NCBI GenBank assembly: GCA_964581895.1
Contig: CAZOPR010000009.1
Location: 1-64,000, forward strand
Direction: 5' to 3'
Origin: Exilispira sp964581895
GTDB taxonomy: Bacteria; Spirochaetota; JAAYUW01
Length of the DNA: 64,000 nucleotides
Shown: piece by piece, positions 27,445 to 35,968 of the stretch
Numbering within the stretch: position 1 is the stretch's first letter
Layout: the number at the start of each line of letters is the position of its first letter
Translations under genes and position numbers: made by a program
The notes under the pieces: model-generated
What the model was told of the DNA's origin: nothing
Databases searched by the model: none
Seen by the model: only the letters and a program-made list of their open reading frames with translations

Positions 27445-27564
27445 AAATATTAAAAAATAAAAGTATTAAGATTGATAATACCGAGAATTAGAAATATCAA
27501 AAATTAAAAATATTAAAAAATAAAAGTATTAAGATCAAGAATAACGAGAATTAGAAATATCAAA
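27445..27564. repeat. Two 57-bp imperfect direct repeats
   Basis: Copies at about 27445-27501 and 27508-27564 (63-bp period) share AAATATTAAAAAATAAAAG and GAGAATTAGAAATATCAAA with a few differences in between. They fill most of the 224-bp gap before the MFS gene and are followed by shorter fragments of the same motif. Function unknown; probably a recent local duplication in noncoding DNA. Confidence 0.7.
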
Positions 27565-27639
27565 GAGCAAAGAGATCAAAAAGTAAAATAGTTAAATTGA
27601 GAATTAAAGATTAGAAAAAATTAAAATAGCAGGGATAAA

Positions 27640-28869
27640 ATGGATATAAAAGAGATTTTTCGATCACTTCGGAATAAAAATTATAGAATCTTTTACATAG
27701 GGCAGGGGATATCTTTAATAGGGACTTGGATGCAACAGGTTGCTACAAGCTGGTTGATTTATAGATTGACAGGTTCTGCCATTGCTCTTGGAGTTTCAAC
27801 CTTTTTGTCTCAAATACCAGCACTTATAGTATCTCCTATAGCAGGCACTTATATAGACAAGATGAATAAACTTACAATAATAAAAATAATGCAATTCTTA
27901 ATGATGCTAGTAGCCTTTGCACTTGGCATTTTAACTTTGAAAAATCGTATTACTGTAAATCTTGTATATATTCTTTACTGTCTTTTAGGTATATTAAATG
28001 CAATAGAAATCCCTAGCCGTCAATCAATGTTTGTCGAACTTATTGATAAAAAAGAGGATTTACCAAATGCAATTGCTTTGAATTCCTCACTTTTTAATGC
28101 AGCAAGACTTGTTGGACCAAGTATAGCAGGCTTACTTTTGTTGAAAATTTCAGAAGGTTATTGTTTTATTATAAATGCAATAAGTTTTCTTTTCGTTTTA
28201 TTTTCTTTGTTTGCAATAAGGATAAGAAAAAAAGAAGTTTCTCTGCAAAATCATAATATCTTTAGTTCATTAAAAGATGGTTTTGATTTTGTCATAAAAA
28301 CGGTGGATGTATCTTATCCACTTTTGCTTCTCACTTTTTTTAGTCTTTTTGGTATATCTTTTACAACTATTTTACCTGTTATTGCAGTTAAAATGTATAA
28401 AGGTGCATCAAATATCTTAGGTTTTTTGATGGGGAGCCTTGGTTTTGGAGCATTAACTTCAACATTGTTTTTAGCTTCAAAGAAAAATTATGATAATATT
28501 ACTAAAGTCATAATAACTTCCTCAATCGTATTTTCAATAAGTCTCATACTTTTTTCTTTCAATAAGATTTTTTATCTTGGTTTAATAAATATTTTTTTCG
28601 CTGGAGCTTCAATGGTTTTACAAAGCTCCTCTACAAATGCACTTATTCAATCAAAGACGCCAGATGATAAAAGAGGGAGAGTAATGGGTTTTTATACATT
28701 CGCTTTTAGAGGTATAATGCCTTTTGGTTCTTTGGTTATAGGCTTTTTAGCAGAAAAAATCTCGGCTTCAGCTTCATTAATTATTTGTGGACTTATCTGT
28801 CTCTTAGTATCTATACTTATAGGTTTAAGATTATTTTTTAAGAAAAGAACAAGAATTCAAACCATTTAA
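27640..28869 (+). CDS. MFS transporter, EntS/MFS_3-like
   Basis: 409 residues with 12 predicted membrane segments. It begins LRNKNYRIFYIGQGISLIG with TWMQQVATSWLIYRLTGS, the standard start of the MFS_3 (enterobactin-exporter-like) group. The loop-2/3 motif is SPIAGTYIDKMNK, and PSRQSMFVELIDKKEDLPNA follows in the middle. Likely a proton-driven exporter of a small molecule; substrate unknown. GCAGGG lies seven bases before the start. It probably forms a run with the next gene. Confidence 0.88.
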   Translation: MDIKEIFRSLRNKNYRIFYIGQGISLIGTWMQQVATSWLIYRLTGSAIALGVSTFLSQIPALIVSPIAGTYIDKMNKLTIIKIMQFLMMLVAFALGILTLKNRITVNLVYILYCLLGILNAIEIPSRQSMFVELIDKKEDLPNAIALNSSLFNAARLVGPSIAGLLLLKISEGYCFIINAISFLFVLFSLFAIRIRKKEVSLQNHNIFSSLKDGFDFVIKTVDVSYPLLLLTFFSLFGISFTTILPVIAVKMYKGASNILGFLMGSLGFGALTSTLFLASKKNYDNITKVIITSSIVFSISLILFSFNKIFYLGLINIFFAGASMVLQSSSTNALIQSKTPDDKRGRVMGFYTFAFRGIMPFGSLVIGFLAEKISASASLIICGLICLLVSILIGLRLFFKKRTRIQTI

Positions 28870-28970
28870 TTCATATATCTTTAATTTTTTAAGCTATTTA
28901 ATTTTTATTTTATTTGCAAAAGTTTTCATGTTATCCTATATTTAATTTGTATAAATTTAAAAGGGTTGGC

Positions 28971-30224
28971 ATGACAAATGATTTTGCTTATCATCTCCTA
29001 ATTTCTTATTTTTTAATAATCATTCTGGTTTCGTTTATTTTTTATGGTTTTGGCGAAACTATTAATGGTTTTATAAGGATTCAGATTTCAGCTTCAAGGC
29101 TTATCTCTGATTATTTTGCAATAGCTGGTATAGGCGGTACATTACTCAATGCGTCTATTTTGTCTCTTTTAGCCATACTTTTATTATTACTATTGAAAGT
29201 TAAAATAAGTGGTGCTGTTTTTGCAGCTGTGTTTACAATATTTGGTTTCGCTCTTTTTGGTAAAAATCTGCCATCTATATTATCTATATGGTTTGGAGTT
29301 TTTATATCAAGTAAGATTGCAAAAAAAAGATTTATTGAATATATTTTTATAGCACTTTTTGGTTCTGCTTTATGCCCAATCTTTTCCTTAATATCATTTG
29401 AAATAAGCTTAAATGCAATATTAGGTTCTTTATCAGGGTTTATTTTTACAAGCATAATAGGTATGTTTTTACCACCTGTTGCAATTTATATGTTAAGACT
29501 TCATCAAGGCTATAATCTATATAATGTAGGAATGACAGCTGGATTTTTATCTATTTTTATCTCTTCGATTCTGAGAAACTTAAAAGTAGAATTAAAACTT
29601 TTAGAGTTCTGGTCCCAGACTTTCAGTCATATCGATATCTTTATTATTCCTTTGACCTGTTTATTATTTATAATTTTAGGTTTATATAAAAACCCAAAAG
29701 TTAATATCAAATCCTTTTTTAACTTGCAAAAAGAAACTGGAAGACTTCCTTCAGATTTTATTACTTCAACTTCTATGGAAGCAACATTTATAAATATGGG
29801 TATTTTAACTTTGATATTCTACATATATGTGTTACTAACAAAATCTCCAACAAATGGACCTGTTTTAGGTGGTTTGTTTACAATACTTGGTTTCGCTGCA
29901 TTTGGTAAAAATCTAAGAAATTGCCTCCCAGTTGCATTTGGTGTTGTAATAACCGCTATTTTACTCAAAAAACCTTTGAATTCTCCTGCAATAATTTTAG
30001 GAACCTTATTTTCCACTACTTTAGCCCCGATATCTGGAAGTTTTGGTGTCCTAACTGGCTTGATAGCAGGCGCTTTACATATAATACTTGTACAATATAC
30101 TGCTAACTGGGTCGGTGGGATAAATCTATACAATAATGGATTCGCAGGTGGGCTTGTGGCAACATTTTTAGTTTCTATAATAGATTGGCTTGAAAATACT
30201 TCAATAATCAAAATTAATAAGTAA
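28971..30224 (+). CDS. DUF1576 membrane protein
   Basis: About 417 residues from the ATG at 28971 (AAGGG upstream); the frame also opens at a TTG at 28914. At least 10 hydrophobic segments. Two similar halves are visible: GKNLPSILSIWFGV in the first and GKNLRNCLPVAFGV in the second, and LYNVGMTAGF versus LYNNGFAGGL, so the protein is an internal duplication. It matches the DUF1576 family, whose function is unknown; an inverted-repeat transporter is plausible. Confidence 0.75.
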   Translation: MTNDFAYHLLISYFLIIILVSFIFYGFGETINGFIRIQISASRLISDYFAIAGIGGTLLNASILSLLAILLLLLLKVKISGAVFAAVFTIFGFALFGKNLPSILSIWFGVFISSKIAKKRFIEYIFIALFGSALCPIFSLISFEISLNAILGSLSGFIFTSIIGMFLPPVAIYMLRLHQGYNLYNVGMTAGFLSIFISSILRNLKVELKLLEFWSQTFSHIDIFIIPLTCLLFIILGLYKNPKVNIKSFFNLQKETGRLPSDFITSTSMEATFINMGILTLIFYIYVLLTKSPTNGPVLGGLFTILGFAAFGKNLRNCLPVAFGVVITAILLKKPLNSPAIILGTLFSTTLAPISGSFGVLTGLIAGALHIILVQYTANWVGGINLYNNGFAGGLVATFLVSIIDWLENTSIIKINK

Positions 30225-30401
30225 AATACAAAATTAAATGAATAAAGAAAACTTAATCTTAAAAAATTATTATATTCAATAAAAACATATAAAATTAAAA
30301 TATATGAAATAAAATTTAGTTAAAACGAAAAGGCTGGAAAAAAATTGGAAAGAAATAAAGAAAAATAATATAAATAAAAAAATTAAGAAAAAGAGAAAAA
30401 T

Positions 30402-30785
30402 ATGCAACAGGAAGAAATGATTGTAAAAATTATAAGTGAAGTTTCTCACTTTATTCTTCAAGAAGATCCAAACAGGATGGTAATATCTCTGCATAAAGAG
30501 AAGGATGGTATTCATCTTGCTATTTTAGATGATAAAAAAAGGTCAAAAAAAGAAATAGAAAAGATTAAGAGGTCTATTTCAATAGGTCAAAGACCAGAGC
30601 TTTCTGGATATTATGGAAATCTTACTGGTAACAACCTTCTTGGAGTAGCTAGGTTAGATATTATCGGTTGGCAGGTAAAATTTATAGATGTAAATGAAAC
30701 AAATGATGGATTAAAAATAGATATCTGGATTGGTTCAGCAGATTTTGATAAGGCTAAATTTACCATTCCAGATAATGCAACATAA
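30402..30785 (+). CDS. Hypothetical small cytoplasmic protein
   Basis: 127 residues, soluble and charged. The N-terminal helix (EEMIVKIISEVSHFIL) is followed by strands VISLHKEKDGIHLAILDD, a Lys-rich helix, then GYYGNLTG and two more strands ending WIGSADFDKA. An alpha/beta fold with a central conserved-looking Gly-Tyr-Tyr-Gly motif. No family recognised. Separated by 177 bp from the DUF1576 gene. Confidence 0.65.
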   Translation: MQQEEMIVKIISEVSHFILQEDPNRMVISLHKEKDGIHLAILDDKKRSKKEIEKIKRSISIGQRPELSGYYGNLTGNNLLGVARLDIIGWQVKFIDVNETNDGLKIDIWIGSADFDKAKFTIPDNAT

Positions 30786-30834
30786 AGTTATTCCAATATA
30801 AAAAATATTCAATAAATGTCTATTTCAAAAAGAA

Positions 30835-32031
30835 CTATTTCCTAAATAACTTTTTTACTTCAACTATCAAATTTTCCACAACATATCTTGCATCTGATGG
30901 TTTTAAGGTCGAATAGATAGGAAGTGATATTTCATTTGCAAATTGATCAAATGCATTTGGGTAATCCTCTATCTTATATCCAAGACCTTTATAAAAGCTA
31001 AACATTGGAAGAGGGATAAAGTGGACATTTGTGGCTATCTGCTTTTCAGCCATATTTAATATAAGTTTGTTTCTTTTTTCAAGGTTAAATCCTTTAATTC
31101 TTAACGGATAAAGGTGATAGTTTGAACTTGTTCCTGATTCATCACTATCAAAAGGCAAAATAGCCCAGCTTTCATCTTTTAAATATTCACTATAAATATT
31201 ATGTATTTTTTTTCTTTTTGAAAGCATGCTGTCAAATCTTTCAATCTGACCAAGTCCAAAAGCAGCCATAATATCTGTCATATTGCACTTAAATCCATCT
31301 GCTATAATATCATACTCCCAGGCTCCAGGCTTTAACTTTGCAAAGGCATCTTTTGATTGTCCATGAAGAGCGATTATTTTCATCTTTTTTTGAAGATTTT
31401 CATCAAGAATAAGATTTTCATTTATCTTGTTCTTATTAAACACAATCGCTCCACCTTCTGCTGTGGTGAGATTTTTTACTGCATGAAAGGAAAAAGTGTG
31501 AAAATCAGCTTGAGTTCCAATGACTTTCCTTTTATATTTTGAACCAAATGAATGAGCAGAATCTGCTAATATTACGATATCTTCCCTACCTATTTTAGTT
31601 AAAACCTGTTTAATTTCATCATACCTTTCCGGAACTCCACCAAAATCCACTGGCATTATGACTTTTGTCTTGGCATTTATTGATTCTTCAAGCTTAATTA
31701 AATCCATTTGAAATCTATTTTTTTCAACATCTACAAAAACAGGTTTTGCCCCTCTATGGATAATAACATTGGCTGTAGCCGCATAAGTATAACAGGAAGT
31801 TATAACTTCATCCCCACTTTTTATATCAAGCATCCTGAGAACAAGTTCCATCGCAGCAGTAGCACTATTTAATGCAATTGCAAAATCAGTATTGCAGTAC
31901 TGATTAATTTTCTTTTCAAATTCATTAACTTTAGGACCTGTTGTAATCCATCCGGATTTTAATACCTCATTTATTTTTTTAATCTCAACTTTTGAGATAT
32001 CTGGTGGTGAAAATGGGATCCTTTTTTTCAT
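30835..32031 (-). CDS. DegT/DnrJ/EryC1/StrS sugar aminotransferase
   Basis: 398 residues, PLP-dependent aminotransferase that acts on nucleotide-linked keto-sugars. The PLP lysine is in FHAVKNLTTAEGG near residue 185; the family marks PFSPPDI, LNSATAAME, SCYTYAATAN, DSAHSFGS and the C-terminal HFIPLP are all present. It would supply amino sugars for cell-surface polysaccharide or lipid modification. No sugar-biosynthesis neighbours are visible. AGAGGA precedes the start. Confidence 0.9.
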   Translation of the reverse strand: MKKRIPFSPPDISKVEIKKINEVLKSGWITTGPKVNEFEKKINQYCNTDFAIALNSATAAMELVLRMLDIKSGDEVITSCYTYAATANVIIHRGAKPVFVDVEKNRFQMDLIKLEESINAKTKVIMPVDFGGVPERYDEIKQVLTKIGREDIVILADSAHSFGSKYKRKVIGTQADFHTFSFHAVKNLTTAEGGAIVFNKNKINENLILDENLQKKMKIIALHGQSKDAFAKLKPGAWEYDIIADGFKCNMTDIMAAFGLGQIERFDSMLSKRKKIHNIYSEYLKDESWAILPFDSDESGTSSNYHLYPLRIKGFNLEKRNKLILNMAEKQIATNVHFIPLPMFSFYKGLGYKIEDYPNAFDQFANEISLPIYSTLKPSDARYVVENLIVEVKKLFRK

Positions 32032-32307
32032 AATTTATCCTCTCTATTATTATTTTAATTATACTTTCTATTGTTTATCTTTACTATCTTTTCTATTATT
32101 TTTTCATAATCTTTTTTATTATTTTTTTTATTGTCCTTATTCTAAATTATATACTTTTTCTTTTCTATTATTTTTTCATTCTTTTTCACATTTATTTTTT
32201 ACTTATCTTTTCTACCATTATCTGGATTATTATACCCATATTTTTTTAATTATTATATTCTATTTCTATTTTCATTATTATTAATTTTCTTATCTTCTTT
32301 CCAATAA

Positions 32308-33114
32308 TTAAATCCTAAATGTCCTTTTACCTGGAAGTTTTGTTGCAAACCTATGGTGAATATATAAAAGGAATAAAGATATTGGTATAACTGCAAAACT
32401 GACATATTTTGACCAGCTAATATAAACATAACCCAAAATATTCATATTTATTATAATATCTATTGCCAAGCAGATTAAGCAACCACCAAGAAGATAGTAG
32501 GCAAAAAGGTTTAATCCTTTTAATTTTGTATTTTTACTTATAAAAAAAAGAATAACAAATACAACAATGCAGGAAATTAATATGGGTAAGGCATAATTAA
32601 AAGACCAATCTAGCTTTTTATCAAGACTATCAAGAGAAATCAAGTAACCAAAAATGGAAATAAAAATAAATAAAAGGCTATAAAATAATTTTTTATTAAA
32701 CACAAGTATTGAAGCTATTACAAGCCATGCAAAAAAAATTGTGAAAGCTGGAACTTTTGCCCAGGTTATCTTTCCTTCAAGTATAAAGTTTATCAATACT
32801 ATAGATATAATTGAAATAACAAAACTTACACTAATAATTTCAAGAATAGATGTGATTCTTTGTTTTTCTGATGAACTTTCATATGCAGGGTAAAGAAAAT
32901 CTGCTTTGTCTTTATTATATTTATTTATTTCTTTTTTAGTATACTTTTCATTTTCTTTTGATAAATCACTTTCATTTGATAAATTATCTTCTTTTAAACT
33001 TTCTTTTTCTCTTTTGTCTATAAAATCTTTTTTTATAGGTATTTTGGCTCCACAAAGAGGGCAAATATCTACTGATTCATCAAGTTTTACTCCGCAATTA
33101 TAACAATATGGCAT
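32308..33114 (-). CDS. Zinc-ribbon membrane protein (DUF6320-like)
   Basis: 268 residues. The N-terminal zinc ribbon has CYNCG and CPLCG (four Cys), then a charged Lys/Glu/Ser-rich linker to about residue 80, then six hydrophobic segments. This architecture is that of DUF6320 proteins, which in other bacteria sit beside condensation-type acyltransferases. The gene lies just downstream of such a protein (33357-34724) on the same strand, so the two probably act together. GAGGAG precedes the ATG. Family assignment from memory. Confidence 0.65.
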   Translation of the reverse strand: MPYCYNCGVKLDESVDICPLCGAKIPIKKDFIDKREKESLKEDNLSNESDLSKENEKYTKKEINKYNKDKADFLYPAYESSSEKQRITSILEIISVSFVISIISIVLINFILEGKITWAKVPAFTIFFAWLVIASILVFNKKLFYSLLFIFISIFGYLISLDSLDKKLDWSFNYALPILISCIVVFVILFFISKNTKLKGLNLFAYYLLGGCLICLAIDIIINMNILGYVYISWSKYVSFAVIPISLFLLYIHHRFATKLPGKRTFRI

Positions 33115-33193
33115 ACTTTACTCCTCAAAACCTTATAACTTATAAATAATAAATTAAAGTAGTTAGTAAATATACTTAATAGTTTTTAAATAA

Positions 33194-33326
33194 ATCCATA
33201 AAACATATTTACTAGGTAACTTATAAAATGCATTTATAAAATACATTCATAAAACACATTCATAAAACACATTTAGTAGGTAACTTATGAAATACATTTA
33301 ATAGGTAACATATAAAATACATTTAG
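33194..33326. repeat. Mosaic of short imperfect repeats
   Basis: Units such as ACATTCATAAAAC and TAGGTAACTTATAAAA recur several times with base changes over about 130 bp between the acyltransferase-like gene and the zinc-ribbon gene. Same type of decaying simple repeat as elsewhere in the window. No coding potential. Confidence 0.6.
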
Positions 33327-33356
33327 ATTAAACTATATGCAATATTAAAATTTAAA

Positions 33357-34724
33357 TCAAAATTTTGTAGTTACCAAAACTTCAACTCCAAGTGAAACAA
33401 GAGTAGTGAAAAAAATCCTTTCAAGTTCTTTTTCTTCTGTTCTGCTTCCAAATGCTATAGATAAAGTATTGTTAAATGAGACAACAGAGCAATTTGTTTT
33501 CGAAGCTTTACCTGGAGCCGGAATAAAATCGAAATAATCAATATGTTCAAAATAAGCAGGCTCAAGATCTATTTTGCCAATATTTGACAAAAATCCTGAA
33601 ATCAAGCCATCTCCAAGGTAGTAAAATGCTGATCTTAAAACAAGGACTTTTAAAAATAGAGGAACAAGGCGAAGAGCGAAGATATATTCACTTGCAACAT
33701 TTCTCTTGATCATTTTCAAGTGTTCTTTCTTTTTAAGCTCGTTTTGCATTTGAAGATGAGTTAATTCAAATATTTCGTCAAGAGTATACTGCCCCATCCT
33801 GCAATCTATTTTTGATATCAAAAACAAAGAAAAGTTTCTCATTGTCTTTGAAGGATGAATCTTCCTTAAATTAATCGGGGTTTCAAATGCAATAAAAGGC
33901 GAAAATCTTTTTCTTTTTTTTTCATCTATTGAAAAATAGATTTGTTGAAGACTATAAATAAAGATTGCAGATAAAAACTCTGTTAAAGTAAGATTTTTAG
34001 ATTTAGCGATTTTCAAAACCTGATCAACTTTACAATATCCAAATATAACCCTATATTTATGCTTTGGTAAAACTTTACCAGGAATATGGAAAGATATAGG
34101 TAGTGGATCAGGTTTCGGGATATTTTTTTCATAGTATCTTTTATAGCCATCTTCATATTCTTCAGGGTCTATTGGTTCTGAAGCTATTTTTATATTAGTC
34201 GATGGAAGGTTATAACCTAAAAAATTAAAGTATTCGTATAAGAGAGTTTTTAAAAATTCAATGGCACCTGTTCCATCAGTTAAAGCATGAGAGAATTCAA
34301 CACTTATTCTTTTATCTTTAGCTCTAACTCGAAAAAGTGGAGAAGAAAAGATCGAATAATTTGTGCATGCTGGCTCTATTTCGTTTTCAATCTTAGGTTT
34401 TTCTTCTATTTCTTCAAGATAATACCAGAAAAGCCCTTTTCTTAATCTGCAATAAAGATATTTATACCTTAATATGGTTTTTTCTAATGCAAGCTGAAGT
34501 TTATCTTTGTTAATATTTTCTTTAAGTTTGCAGGTAAAACAAAAAAGTGAAGTATATGTTGTGTCAGAAACTGCTGGCATTATTGAACCAGCGTTATCAA
34601 GAATATAAAAGTGTCCCAAACTATCTTTATAAAGGGTAGAAGAAAATAACTTTTTGCCTTTCATAATCAATAAAAAGAATGATATCTTTTTTTTTCTTGT
34701 CAAATTCATTTTAAAAGATTTCAT
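33357..34724 (-). CDS. Condensation-domain/PapA-type acyltransferase-like protein
   Basis: 455 residues. The active-site motif HALTDGTGA near residue 145 is the HHxxxDG-type pattern of chloramphenicol-acetyltransferase-like condensation enzymes (first His not kept, here Ser-His). A second half continues with INLRKIHPSKTMRNFS and the C-terminal DGLISGFLSNIGKID. Likely transfers an acyl group to an alcohol or amine in a lipid or secondary product. The N-terminal 20 residues are uncertain, as a second ATG lies at 34664 and neither start has a clear ribosome binding site. Its downstream partner is the zinc-ribbon membrane protein. Divergent from the DMT exporter. Confidence 0.7.
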   Translation of the reverse strand: MKSFKMNLTRKKKISFFLLIMKGKKLFSSTLYKDSLGHFYILDNAGSIMPAVSDTTYTSLFCFTCKLKENINKDKLQLALEKTILRYKYLYCRLRKGLFWYYLEEIEEKPKIENEIEPACTNYSIFSSPLFRVRAKDKRISVEFSHALTDGTGAIEFLKTLLYEYFNFLGYNLPSTNIKIASEPIDPEEYEDGYKRYYEKNIPKPDPLPISFHIPGKVLPKHKYRVIFGYCKVDQVLKIAKSKNLTLTEFLSAIFIYSLQQIYFSIDEKKRKRFSPFIAFETPINLRKIHPSKTMRNFSLFLISKIDCRMGQYTLDEIFELTHLQMQNELKKKEHLKMIKRNVASEYIFALRLVPLFLKVLVLRSAFYYLGDGLISGFLSNIGKIDLEPAYFEHIDYFDFIPAPGKASKTNCSVVSFNNTLSIAFGSRTEEKELERIFFTTLVSLGVEVLVTTKF

Positions 34725-34741
34725 AACAAAAATGAGGTTTT

Positions 34742-35791
34742 ATGAAGGAATTTATCTTTTTTTCTGAGCTTTTACTTTTGATAACTGCTGCAATCTGGGG
34801 ATTTGCCTTTGTCGCTCAAAGAGTTGGGATGAATTATATAAAGCCTTTTACTTACAATGGTATCCGTTTTTTGCTTGGTACTATAACTTTAATACCTGTC
34901 TTCATTATTTTGAATAATAAAGGGAATAAAAAAAGAGATGAAAAAATAAAGAGCGAATCAGAAAAAAAAATAAACAAAGAATTAAATAACAAAAATAATA
35001 AAAAAATAGGTGAAAACATTGAAATAAAAATAAATTACGAGAAGGGAAAAAAATTAAATGAAGAAATAGAAATAAAAGCAAATAAAGAAATAAGTAAAAC
35101 TGATTTTATAGCAATTCTTATAACAGGTTTTGTTCTTTTTATTGCAGCAAATCTTCAACAGATAGGAATAGTTTACACTTCTGCTGGCAATGCCGGCTTT
35201 ATAACAGGATTATATGTCATTATTGTTCCATTTTTATCAATTGCATTGAAAAAGAAAACAGATATTATTTACTTTATCTCAGCTCTTATTTCTTTTATAG
35301 GACTTTATCTTTTAAGTTCGGAAGGCAAATTCAGCATAAATAAAGGAGATATAATTGTTGCAATAGGTGCGATATTTTGGGCTATTCATATTTTGATAAT
35401 AAGTCATTTTTCAAATAAGATAAATAATTTAATACTGGCAATAGGCCAATTTTTGGTCTGTGGAATACTTTCTATCTTTGTAGCATTTATCTTTGAGATT
35501 AAAGATAAAAATATCATTAATAAAATATTAGAAGCAAAGTACCCAATTTTATATGGTGGAATCTTATCTATTTCTGTTGCATATACACTTCAAATAGTTG
35601 GTCAAAGAAAGGCTCATCCAGCTTTGGCTTCAATAATAATGAGCCTAGAATCTTTCTTCGCTTTTATTGGTGGAATTTTGCTATTAAAAGAATCAACTGA
35701 TTTCATAAGAATCCTAGGAGCTTTTTTAATGCTTTCAGCCTTATTATTATCGCAGATAAAACCAGGTAATAAATCACCTGAGAATTCATAA
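34742..35791 (+). CDS. EamA/DMT-family transporter with a charged loop insertion
   Basis: 349 residues of the drug/metabolite transporter superfamily. It starts LITAAIWGFAFVAQRVGMNY and has two EamA repeats of about five segments. Between TM2 and TM3 (about residues 60-118) lies a 60-residue insertion of Lys, Asn, Glu and Ile only (KINKELNNKNNKKIGENI), which makes the protein longer than the usual 290-300 residues. It should be cytoplasmic. The coding DNA of the insertion is almost purely A and G with T, unlike the flanks. GAGG precedes the ATG. Confidence 0.85.
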   Translation: MKEFIFFSELLLLITAAIWGFAFVAQRVGMNYIKPFTYNGIRFLLGTITLIPVFIILNNKGNKKRDEKIKSESEKKINKELNNKNNKKIGENIEIKINYEKGKKLNEEIEIKANKEISKTDFIAILITGFVLFIAANLQQIGIVYTSAGNAGFITGLYVIIVPFLSIALKKKTDIIYFISALISFIGLYLLSSEGKFSINKGDIIVAIGAIFWAIHILIISHFSNKINNLILAIGQFLVCGILSIFVAFIFEIKDKNIINKILEAKYPILYGGILSISVAYTLQIVGQRKAHPALASIIMSLESFFAFIGGILLLKESTDFIRILGAFLMLSALLLSQIKPGNKSPENS

Positions 35792-35968
35792 ATAATTTAT
35801 TATTGAAAAGATTTGGTTGGAATTTTAGTGTAGAAAGCTATTATTTTCTTTTTTAAAAGATTTAAAATATTTAAAAAAATGGAAGATATTTGTTATAATA
35901 ATTGCCATTGTTTTTGAATTTATATGATATAATTTTTTTAATTTTAAAATCATTAAGGAAAAAAGATT

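Noticed and set aside
30276..30515. Minus-strand 79-codon hydrophobic frame
   Set aside because: Poly-Phe/Ile composition from A-rich DNA on the other strand; overlaps the start of the 127-residue gene.
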